Positions 22,616 to 31,899 of a stretch of DNA of 55,006 nucleotides are shown piece by piece; position 1 is the stretch's first letter; each line of letters opens with the position of its first letter. Under the pieces are notes generated by a model that saw nothing but the letters and a program-made list of their open reading frames with translations, did not search any database and was not told where the DNA came from. The position numbers were made by a program, and so were the translations under genes. The DNA lies in contig MNCI01016517.1 in assembly GCA_015680685.1 (NCBI GenBank), positions 1-55,006 of the forward strand, written 5' to 3'. The DNA is from Gnetum montanum. Lineage: Eukaryota > Streptophyta > Gnetopsida > Gnetales > Gnetaceae.

Positions 22616-24494
22616 TATAGTGATCAAAAATGTTGATGTTTGAAACACCGAGAGGTTACTAGGTGAATAGTTTAACCCTGGATACATTCGAGGGTTATGC
22701 TTGATAAAAACAGAAATGGGGAATCCTGAATGGTCTAGTCAATCAAATAGGAACTTAGTCGGTGTATCTTAACCTTACGTAAAATGTCGTTGTGAAAGTG
22801 AAACGTGCAAGATAAATTGATGATCAATAAATGAAAAATGATGAAGGTAATGCAAAACAATTATTTTAATGAAAAGATAACAAAACAAGCTCGAGTAAGA
22901 AAATGCATCATCCCAAAGTCATAGATTTTATTTCTTGCTTTATTCGAAAAGTGTACAATAGGTCATGCAATGTCGAAGACACATAGGGAACTTAAGGGTA
23001 GCTAGAATGCTCAAAGGAAATGCCAACTATGCCTACTCGAAGCCATCTTAAAAGCCAACTGCAACAAGAAGTCAACTCTGTTTGTCAAGAAGCTAATCAA
23101 GAAGCCAACTAGCGAATGCAAAAAGCCAACAAGCCAACTACTCTTGTTAATGCAAAATGCCAACTCTTTGGATAAAAAATCCAACCCTTTGAGAATTTTC
23201 TGTCAGGGTATTTATAGGGCTAGGAGGAGGTAAGAAATGAGGCCTAGATGCCACATGTCCTAAACCCCACAAGATGTTGACAAGCCCATGCTGTGTAGGT
23301 GTGCAATGATTGGCATGAACTTGGCTACACTATGACTATACCACTGGATCTATGTGTGCCAAGATCCAAAGTGGTAACAACACAAACAAGAAATGGAGCT
23401 CACACTCCAGGACTATGTCTTCCTTACTCTTACAAGTAGGATCAAGCATAGGAACAATGTTTTGGGAGCTAAGCATAGGAACAATGTTTTAGGAGCTAAC
23501 CATGGGGTGTGCAAAATGGAATGAAATTTCTGATTCCGCTAGGGAGACACTAGAGTGAGGAAGATGGTTGTCAACAAGTTCTAGAGATGCCTAAATACAT
23601 CTTGATGCTTCTGTACTAGTGTTGTGTTACTTAAGCTATTTGAGTATATTGGCATAGCGTAAATGGCTACTTGCTATGTTGTGCTATGGTACGTACCATA
23701 GCATAGCGTAGCCACTGGTTTTAACTGAAAGTTGTTTTGAAGCTAATAGCATTTGTCTGAGACTTGGTCATGCTAACAGCTACAACTTTTGTTCTTCATG
23801 ACAGGAAGCCTTTGAACTTTCCAGACATACGTTTGGAAAACTTTTTTTGCTTTTGTATTTTTGCCATGCTATGATATACTACATAGAGTAGCATAGTGTA
23901 GCAGCCAGCATATCCTGCTTTTTTGTTTAATGAGCCATTTTCTAGCAAGAAATTTTGTTCAAAGTCGAAGGCTAAGTGTGGAAACTGGTTTTGGATGCCA
24001 AAGTGTTGTTGAGTGTGACTTTCTTATTCATATCACTCGACAAGATGGGCCTTTCTGTTCTACCTTTGCTACGTTGTGCTACACTATATAGCGTAGAACG
24101 TTGCATTGACTAAATCCCACCTTGTCTTCAAAATCACTTTGTTACTTCACACTTGGAAACTTAAGAAAATTTTTTTCCAAGGCTTGATACGATACATAAT
24201 ATAGTATAGCATAGTAGACTTATTTACTAGAAAACTTTCTAAACTATTTTGCTCATCCCAAACACTTTTGACAACTCCTTGCTTGCTTTTTGCATAAATT
24301 GTCAATCGGGTCGATCGTTCAGTTAGGTAGGCTAGAGAGTTCAACGAGCCTATCATCCTTAGAGGTAGAAAAATTGTTGGACTAGATAGTGTACCCCTAG
24401 TATGAACGATCATGATGCTACACTTGTGGAAATCCTTACCTAAGTTTCGAGACTCTGCTAAAACATGAGAGTCCTAAAATTTAATGGTGTTTTA
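22616..24494 (-). repeat. Element B 5' LTR (right)
   Basis: 1,879-bp partner of 6,040-7,876. The inner end is TATAGTGATC against TGTAGCGACC in the other copy, so the terminal TG has decayed to TA. GCTA-type hairpins are at 23,676-23,713, 23,862-23,905, 24,066-24,100 and 24,186-24,213. It carries a local duplication of about 27 bp (AGGAACAATGTTTTGGGAGC at 23,450-23,510) absent from the left copy. Confidence 0.9.
23208..23218 (-). promoter_or_regulatory. TATA box in element B 5' LTR
   Basis: CCTATAAATAC on the minus strand; it would drive the genomic RNA of B towards 22,616 and gag. It lies about 1,280 bp from the LTR start, so U3 is long. Confidence 0.6.
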
Positions 24495-24499
24495 GAAGG
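24495..24499. repeat. Putative 5-bp target-site duplication, right copy (element B)
   Basis: GAAGG, one mismatch from GACGG at 6,035-6,039. Directly after it, sequence homologous to element A (AACTTACTAAAC) resumes. Confidence 0.4.
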
Positions 24500-25060
24500 T
24501 AACTTACTAAACAAATTTGGTGTCATACTTAATGCTAATGTTGTGATGGAATTAGCAAGCATCATTTTTTGTTGGAAGATATGTTGAATGTCAGCTTTCA
24601 TAAACTATTGGATAAGTATTTTAGGTAGGTCATAGTAAGATAAAAGGCTTTTGGCTTTACAAGTGTACAATTTGGTTACTTTTTTGATTACTAGTTGAGA
24701 GTCATCTTTTACAATTAGATGTGTATATCCAAAGTCACGAGCTATCATCAATCCTCTACTAGTTCTCCATATTGTACCATTCTGTTGGTACATGAAAATT
24801 CAAAAATGTAGGTGAAGGATTGAATTTTCCAAAAGGAAGTATGATGATGATAATGTTAATGACTCCATTTGTAGTTGAAGCTTGATCAACACTCATAAGG
24901 GCCTCATAGGCAGATCGTTGATAATGTTAACATGTTCTTCTAGGAACTCATGATCTATGATTACCTTATCCTCAACTTGAGAAGCAGTTAGTTATATGGC
25001 TATAGATTGACCTTTGGGTGAGGCTTGTGACACATAATGTAGGTCGAATTCGGCTATTAT
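24500..25060 (-). pseudogene. aRH of element A (decayed)
   Basis: Archaeal-type RNase H remnant on the minus strand. Seen: PLRPL...LIKLQLQ and a degraded SVDQAST where the other copies have HFDGAST (about 24,870-24,895), then MYQQNGTIWRTSRGLMIARD and YTHLIVKDDSQLVIKKVTKL (24,793-24,640), YDLPKILIQ, and MLASANSITTLALSMTPNLF (about 24,560-24,500), matching NTIADALAMLALNVPP in B. The second acidic motif has lost its Glu. B interrupts A directly after this domain. Confidence 0.7.
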
Positions 25061-25640
25061 GGCTTTCTATTGGGCTATTCAACTACTCTCATAGATGTTG
25101 GATGTAATGACTCCTAGCATGTTATCTTTGGGAACTACCATAATGTTGGACACCTAGTCTATGTAATTAATATCTTTAATGAAACTTGCTTGATAAATCT
25201 TCTTAATTTTATTATGAACTACTAAGCCTAAATTAGGTCTAATCTTGTAAATCTTTTTCTTGGTAGGCTTTATGCTAGCATTGAGTATTATATTATGTTA
25301 AACCTGCATGGGTTAAGTCCAAGCATGTCTTTGTAGGACCAAGAAAAGGCTTTAATGTTATCTTGTAAGTATTTGGTTATATCCTAGGCAAGTTGAGGTT
25401 CAAGAGAGTAACTTATTTTCAAGGTCTCTCCCTAATCATTATGAGTTATGATGGGAATTTCAACTAGGGAATCTTGTGTGATGTTTCTAGCTTCTAGATT
25501 TAGAGATTTGACTATATAGTTAGGCCATTCCAATGATTTTCAGTCAAGGCTAATGTATCCTAGGAGGTCTCTTGGCTCAAGATCTAGACATTCATGGTCA
25601 GTTTATCAAGTAATATTACCAAAGAATCTAGATAAGCTTA
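25061..25640 (-). pseudogene. RT/RNase H remnant of element A with the RT core deleted
   Basis: At 25,640-25,115 the pre-RT lead-in and first RT blocks are visible on the minus strand, ending at a VVPKD motif (the 'SNIVVVPKK' block). The very next sequence (25,115-25,060) is MLGVITSNIYESSWIAQ, the end of RNase H (compare ILQAIMNNLYESSRIP in B). Everything between, about 850 bp in B and including the YVDD site, is missing. This is an internal deletion; the copy could not encode an RT. Confidence 0.65.
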
Positions 25641-25649
25641 AAGGTTAGC

Positions 25650-26975
25650 TAAACTGTCATCCCATATTCATGGATTAGTTTTGCATGTCAAAGGAAGCAC
25701 ATTACATGACATTTGTATAGTATATTGATTAAATAGGAATAATATAATATCATAATTTATATGAGTTTTTATCTTGACAATGTCATTGGTACAATAGAAA
25801 ATAATTTAATGTGAATATCATAAATGCATAAAATAATGTATTGTATTATTAAAACATGTCATAATAGCAATGTATCCCCTCATGAACAACATTTTTCCCA
25901 AGCTAGGAAACATATCCCTAGTTTGACAATGTATTCCTAGTTTTATACTAGGATTTACATACGGCTAGCCTATTTCCTTAGTAGTGTTTTTCTACTAGTA
26001 GTATGAGACTCATAGGTAGCATATTTGCTATTTTAGCAATAGTTTTTTTTACAAGAGATAGAATTTTCCTAGATTTACATGGAAATTTACACTAGGATAG
26101 CCTATTTTGATCAGTAGCATTTTTCATTAGCATATTTTGAGATTCAACAGTGTTTTTCTTAGCCTTGGTATTTCTAGGGATTCTTACACTATGTTGGAAA
26201 CATTCTTATAAACGAGAAAGCTTGGCAGCATTTTGGATAGTGTAAAAATAAGAAGTGAGGCAACATATTCATTTTGATTTTGAGAAAAGCAAGGAAGATA
26301 GTGTTTTCTACATCCAAGCTAAGGAAGGTAGTATATTTGGAAATTTATGCTAGAGCAACATAGATCCTAGTATTTTTGGAGGTCAAAGAAAGCTAGGGGA
26401 GCAACATATTTTCTCATCCTTGACCTATGCAGGGAAAGGTAATTAGCATATTTTAAATTTACATGGGACTTTACATTTGAATAGTCTAAATTTATAGGTT
26501 TTTATATATTTTAACCAAGGATAACCAATGATTTGTTACCTTGTCATTTTGTCTTTTGAGTGCAAGGAGTTTTTTGTCAAAAATAGAAAGAAAGAGTAGG
26601 GAAGATAGGATTCAACAAAAATGGTTGGGAGGAATGGATCCACAAATAAATGCATGACAATGAAGGAAGTAGGGTAAGTGAAGAAAATCATAAAATTGAG
26701 GTTACCGAATTCCTCTGTAAGAGAGTCATTTATAGTTACAATTCCTAGGTACCTCATGCCTTTCTAGAATGTTGGTCACTAATGGAAGTTGAGAAGTGTG
26801 AAGAATCTAGCTCTAGAACATTGGTCACTACTAGAAGCTGAGAAGTGTGAAGAATCCAAGCCACCCAAGTGCTCTATGGTGGAAGTTAGAGATCACAAGA
26901 GTGCAGTGTGGAGCCTGAAAACTTATGAATCTCAACCCGAGGGAGGGGGGGAGAAGGGGTGGTTACAAGGTCACA
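25650..26975. other. AT-rich repeats between elements A and C
   Basis: No gene seen. At 25,900-26,500 motifs such as TAGTAGTGTTTTTCTACTAG, TAGCATATTTGC and CAGTAGCATTTTTCATTAGC recur in an irregular pattern resembling 3,230-3,480 and 48,700-49,055, probably the AT-rich counterpart of the boundary repeats of element A. At 26,768-26,868 a unit of about 50 bp (TTGGTCACTA..., GAAGCTGAGAAGTGTGAAGA) is duplicated in tandem. Confidence 0.45.
26768..26868. repeat. 50-bp tandem duplication
   Basis: Two copies with a 50-bp period, sharing GTTGAGAAGTGTGAAGAATC and GCTGAGAAGTGTGAAGAATC. They lie about 110 bp left of the 3' LTR of C. No function suggested. Confidence 0.7.
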
Positions 26976-27864
26976 AGTTCATAGGGATTCCACCCTAGGA
27001 ATACCTAATGAGCAACATTTATGTAAAGGTTTTCAAGTACTCTTAGGTGTGCTATAGTGTGAAACTATTACTTGGAAATCCTATGTATGTTCAATGTATT
27101 CAAGTGCCAAAAACTTTGGAACCTATAAATGGTGTTTGGGTTTTGGTTTCATAGGTTTTGGGCCATGAATGATGTTGCAAAATAGTTGTAATGTGGCTAC
27201 ATAATTGCTACAAATTGGCTATCAAATTGCTAAAAATTTCTACCTCATATAGGTAAGATGTGTACTAAAATTTGGGGAGTTACCATATATAGCAAGCGCT
27301 AAACCCCCATGGCCATTCCATTTACTATAAATAGTAACAAGGGCACACCTTCTACACTGGAGATGAATCTTCCTCATTGAGCATTCTAACATGATTTGCT
27401 GAGGTGGCTAATTAATGTTGGAGTGCATAGAGTAACGAAATTTGGCTTTTTTTGCTTGCATGCTAGGGGCATGCAGTTTTCTAGTTGGAGGAAAGGTTTC
27501 CATGTTGAGGGGAAGACTCCCATCCCTTCATGTTGGGGCTAGGTGAGATTTACCCCCTATAGATGTTTCCAGTGTAGAAAAGTGTATGCCCCCCCCCCTA
27601 ATAAAACCCATCAAATTGTTATGTTTGACTTTCCAAAATGCATTTTTGACCCCCCCAAGCCAAAATATAGATACTAGGTGACTTTGTTTACTTGGGAAAT
27701 AAGGCTTTGAACAATTATGAGGTCTAAAAGTATGGAATATGTGAGATTGTCCCTTATGAATTACAAGCTTTGCATTTACAATCAAATTTCTCCCAAAGTT
27801 CAATGGGGTGAAAGCTACATGATGAAAATTGGCCATAACATGCAATTTTTTTGTGGTATTTTAA
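26976..27864 (-). repeat. Element C 3' LTR (left)
   Basis: About 889 bp, matching 36,666-37,557; shared blocks include GCAAATTGGCTATCAAATTG and TGGCCATTCCATT. After 27,864 the two copies diverge. The next bases on the minus strand are the purine tract CACAGAGGGACCA. A possible TATA box (minus strand CTATATATGG) lies near 27,285. Confidence 0.8.
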
Positions 27865-27954
27865 TGGTCCCTCTGTGTTAGTGTTTGAAGGATTGATTTG
27901 AGAGGCACTAAAAAAGAATACAAAACACCATTGCAAGTGTATAATGATTCTAGC

Positions 27955-28085
27955 TTAAGGCGTTGTGGCCCATGGTACTAATTTAAGGCCCTAATAGGTT
28001 ATATTGCCAATTTAAGGTTCTAGTTTATTGTGGTGCCAGTTTTAAGATCTTGATAGGTCATATCACCAATTTTAGGAGCTATAGG
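27955..28085 (-). repeat. ~31-bp repeat block after integrase (element C)
   Basis: About four units with cores such as CCAATTTAAGGTTCTAG and CCAATTTTAGGAGC, the same family as 9,240-9,645 in B and in the same module position. Confidence 0.7.
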
Positions 28086-28119
28086 AATTGAAAGTAGGCT
28101 TTCTTCCTGATAATTATTG

Positions 28120-28830
28120 ACTACATGAAGTATGGATTTAGATATGAATGATTGACTAGATTGGCTAGCTCATTCTGATTAATGTCACCTATCCTAAATG
28201 CATCATTCCCTAGGCTCTAGTGACAAGGAACGATCCTTCTTAGTTAACTGAGAATTTGTTTGCATGCTTGCAGATGACTTTGAGGATCAGGTCACCTTTC
28301 TTGATCTTATGCCTAGTCAAGTTATGATGATGTTTCCATTTTTTCCTCTCTTGATACTATTTGAAACGAGCAAGCACTTGCATACATTGCCCCTCAACTG
28401 AGTCTAGGGTTGCCATCCGTAACTCGTTTTTCTCATCGTTGATGAAGTTAGTCAAGGCTACTCGGAGTGAAGGCACCTATAATTCAATAGGTAAAACATC
28501 TTTGGAATGATAAATTAGGCTATAAGGGATCACATAGGCTATCATGAGATATGCTGTTTTGTATGCCCATATTACATGGACAAGCAGGTTGTGCCATTTG
28601 TGCTTACTATTGTTGAACATCTTCTTGAGCAACTTGTTGATGGCCTCGTTGCTTCCTTTTTCTTGTCCATTAGCTTGATGGTAATAAGGAAATGAGAAAG
28701 AATGCTTAATGCCTAGGTCATGATAGAACTCCTTTATTTTTTGGCTACTAAATTATGTCCATTGTCCATAACTATGGTCATGGATGTGCCAAAATAGATT
28801 ACAATGTTATTTAGGTAGAATTTATAGATC
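28120..28830 (-). pseudogene. Integrase of element C, with zinc domain and first catalytic Asp deleted
   Basis: The C-terminal half is recognisable on the minus strand: NNIVIYFGTSMTMVMDNG (second Asp block, about 28,760-28,820), YYHQANGQEKGSNEAIN (28,640-28,690), then the C-terminal tail down to 28,120. Upstream of about 28,825 the sequence jumps directly to the start of the region, TNYIVAGDNTLC-like, at 28,840-28,900. Compared with A (5,400-5,830) about 400 bp, including the HHCC zinc finger and the first Asp block, are missing. It cannot have been an active integrase. Confidence 0.7.
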
Positions 28831-29039
28831 ATAAGATCATCGACATAATGTGTTATCACCTACAATGATATATTTCTTCGATCACTTACGTACAATATCT
28901 TTTTGAGCAATACTCAAGCCTTATGAGAATTCAGCATGCATAAAATAAAATTTGATATCATCATACCAGTCTCTCAAAGGATTAATATCAACAATGATGA
29001 TAAAGGTATCGTTAATGTTATGTGTGATGGGAGTAACAC

Positions 29040-29480
29040 AGTCCATAGCTAAAGTTGATAACTTAGTAAACACATCTTGCATCACACTAAGGGCTAACAT
29101 TGCAATTGCATCGACTATAGCATTCTCATTTCAAGGTATGTGTTGGATATCAATGTTTGTGAATTGTTGTAACAATTGCTTCCCTAGGTCGTAGTATGGT
29201 TGCAAGTGTTTGGCTTTACATGCATAGAACTCAGTCACTTGGTTAACCACAAGTTTTGAATTACCTTTAATCATTAAACATCTAATTCTAGGTCACAAGC
29301 TACCATCATCCCTTGATGAGACCCTCATACTCCACTATGTTGTTTGTACATGAAAACTCTAAATGATAAAAGAAGGGTTGAATTTCAGTAGATGGGAATG
29401 TTATGATGATGATGGCACTCATCATATGGGTAGTTGAAGCTCCATCAAAGTGCATGGCTATCTCATAATCCTTGGGTACT
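29040..29480 (-). pseudogene. aRH of element C
   Basis: Archaeal-type RNase H between RNase H and integrase. At about 29,440-29,465 the minus strand reads MHFDGASTT, with the catalytic Asp kept. The region around 29,330-29,350 fits the 'TNNxVEYEGL' block (MYKQHSGV...), and 29,200-29,290 the 'GDSQLVxNQVTxxY' block. Near 29,110-29,140 lies the final 'ENAIxDAIAxLAL' motif. Frame breaks are frequent. Confidence 0.7.
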
Positions 29481-29639
29481 TATCTAATGGTGTTAATGTG
29501 CTCATCAAGGAACTCAAGATCTTTGGTTACTTGGTCATCAATAGGTGAAACTATGAGTTGTATGCCTATAGCCTAACCTTTCATTAAGGATTGAGAGATG
29601 TAATAAAGGTAAAACTCTATGATTATAGCTTTCCATCAC

Positions 29640-29960
29640 ACTATATGGATACTTTCATTAATGTTGATCATTATGGCTCTAAGCACATTCTCTTTGCAAA
29701 TGACATTGACTTAGCTTCTGAAGAGGTAGTGTCTCCACTTCTTTAGTGAGAAGACTAGTGCTAGACAATACTTCTCCAGTTCAGTGTATCATGTCTCTTG
29801 GGGAACTAGTGCATGGCTAAGGTAGTATACAAGCATCTCTACTCCATCATCCTATTTTTGATAGAGTAGAAAGGAAATGGATGTGCTAGAGATGACATGG
29901 TAGATATAAAATGGTTTTCCCTCTTGTAGAGGATATACTATCAAGAGTTGTGCCAACTCT
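29640..29960 (-). pseudogene. RNase H of element C
   Basis: Homologous line by line to 11,540-11,913 of B. Minus-strand blocks fit 'FYIYHVISSTSISFLL', then the HALVPQETxYTELE region (29,760-29,820) and FTKKWRHYLFRS (29,715-29,740), ending at the 'IMININESIH' block near 29,650. Broken by stops. Confidence 0.65.
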
Positions 29961-31190
29961 TGCTTAAGGTTTTTAAAGACCTCTTGGCATTCTACCATCT
30001 ACTCATAGTTAGCCCCTTTATTAAGCAAGTGTTGAATGAACTGTAACTTATTTGTGAGCCTAGAGATAAACCTACAAGTAAATTACAATCTACCTTGTAA
30101 TCCTCAAAGCTCATTAAGGTTGGTAGGTGCTACTAACTTGGATATGACCTTAACCTTAGTAGGATTGACACATATCCCTGCTTCAAATACTACAAAGCCA
30201 AGCATTTTATTGGTCTTCACACAAAACATACATTTCTTGGAATTAAGCCTAAGTTCATACTTGAGGCATCATTTAAGATCTAGATCATTAGCATGATCAC
30301 TGGCTACTTTGGATTTAATGGCTATATTGTCTACATAATCATTGAGTAAACCTTGCATGTAATTACTAAAGATATAGGTCATGTCTCATTGATAAGTTGC
30401 TCCTACATTCTTAAGGCCAAAGGACATCATGATATAGCAAAAGGTACCCCAAGGAGTTATGAAGGTCATGCTAAGTTGGTGATATGGATTGATCCTAGTC
30501 TAGTTTTACCCTGAGAACCCATCCATAAAGGACAACAAGGCATGTGAAGTCATAGTATTGATAAGTTGATCAATACTAGGCAAAGGGAATTTATCCTTAA
30601 TAGTTGCTTTTTTTAGGTCTTGGAAATTGATGCAAATATGAATACTCCCATTTTTCTTAGGGACTAATACTATGTTAGACATCCATTTTGTGTTGTCAAC
30701 AACCCTAATGAAACTAGCTTGGTAGACCTTTGTGATCTCATCATGAATTATCAAGGCCAAATTAGGTCTAATCTTTTGGATTTTTTGCTTAACTTGTCTA
30801 ATGCTAGAGTCTACTATGATGTTGTGCTAGATAAAATGTGGGTCTAGGCTTAGCATATCTTCATATGACCAAGAAAAGATTTTAATATTATACTATAGGA
30901 CCTTGGTGATTTCTTGACCTTGTTAAGGTTCCAATGAGGAACTTAGTTTAAGAGTTTTCTTCTTGTCATTGTGTGTTGTGATAGGAACCTCAACTAGAGA
31001 GCCTTTGGTTATGTCATCCACCTCTATGTCAAGTGTTTTAAATAGGTTTTCAGGCTGTTTTGGAGGTTTCTTTATCAAGGCTATATAGTCAACAAGACTT
31101 TAAGGCTCAAGATCTAGGTAATTGGGGTTGATGTATCATTCAACATAACTATGAGGCCTACTTAGGCTCAAAGGTAAACTGATTTTCTCC
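29961..31190 (-). pseudogene. Reverse transcriptase of element C (YVDD changed to YVDN)
   Basis: Minus-strand RT. The best open piece (30,760-30,506) reads DEITKVYQASFIRVVDNTKW, MSNIVLVPKKNGSIHICINF, KDKFPLPSIDQLI, HALLSFMDGFSG. Next come the TPWGTFCY block (about 30,440) and the active site LNDYVDNIAIKSKVA (about 30,300-30,345): the second catalytic Asp of YVDD is Asn, which would inactivate the polymerase. Upstream, 31,190-30,790 holds the N-terminal extension with the 'FSWSYEDMLSLDP' lead-in (about 30,850-30,890). Confidence 0.82.
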
Positions 31191-31899
31191 TAGGTACTCA
31201 TAATGTGGTCCTACATGTCAACCATAAGAACATTAAGTGGAACCATGGTAAAAGTAAATAAATAATGATAAAATGCTACAAATACATGCTAATCTAATGC
31301 AAACAATGTCATCCAAGGCAATAAATAGGGTATTAACAAGAAAAAAAGTGCAATAAGGGCTAAATAAAGGTCAAACCAAGGTTAAAAAAGGTAAATTATG
31401 ATAAATAAGGCTACAAATGGTCAAAAAGGCCAAAATTGTGCCAATTTTAGGCCTTAGCAAGCCATGATGCTAGTCAAGAGTCTTAGTAGACTATGATGCT
31501 AGTTTAAGGCCTTAGTGGGCCATGGTCACATGGTGTCAAATAGTGGTAAGGGAAGATAAAACCCCACTATTTGATACTAACCAAAGGCTACTAAAAAGGT
31601 AAATAAATCTAGAATAATGCAAATAAGGAAAGTATAAGGATGTATAAAGACTATAAGTAGGTTATCAAGGTTGACAATGTAGCACCAAGCCAGAAACAAG
31701 TCTAAGTATTATGTAATAAGGAAAACATCATGTAAAGAAGGCTACATATCATGAAATTTTTCTAATAAATGTCAGAAATGGTTAGGGTTTGCTATTTTTA
31801 GGCCTTAGTAGGCCATGGTTTAGGGCTAAATGGCTATTAGGTAAGTTTGGACATCAGTTAGGGCTATTTGGTCATGAAAATTATGAGTTTTGAAGATTT
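31191..31899 (-). repeat. ~31-bp repeat blocks and spacer upstream of RT (element C)
   Basis: At 31,430-31,535 three units with CCAATTTTAGGCCTTAGC and GCTAGTTTAAGGCCTTAG; another at 31,795-31,815 (TTTTTAGGCCTTAGTAGGCC). The position, just upstream of RT, matches 13,262-13,375 in B. The remainder is AT-rich with no coding signal. Confidence 0.65.

Larger units (their letters stand above)
6040..24494 (-). mobile_element. Element B: 18.5 kb Ty3/gypsy Tat-lineage LTR retrotransposon
   Basis: This is the most complete element here. In minus-strand order it has: 5' LTR (22,616-24,494), primer binding site (22,591-22,609), gag (about 22,280-20,030), a linker, protease (about 19,430-18,600), a repeat block, an antisense gene, a second repeat block, RT, RNase H, aRH, integrase (to 9,620), a third repeat block, a plus-strand coiled-coil-like frame, a polypurine tract and the 3' LTR (6,040-7,876). 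A second, archaeal-type RNase H before integrase is the hallmark of the Tat lineage, and an 18 kb size with long LTRs recalls Ogre-like members. The LTRs differ at an estimated 10-15% of positions where I compared them by eye, so the insertion is old. It sits inside element A. Confidence 0.85.
24500..26500 (-). mobile_element. Element A, right fragment
   Basis: Upstream half of element A, interrupted by B. In minus-strand order: AT-rich degenerate repeats (26,500-25,720), the pre-RT region (about 25,640), a short RT fragment, the RNase H end and aRH (to about 24,500). No LTR was identified; the right end is set where recognisable sequence stops. Confidence 0.6.
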
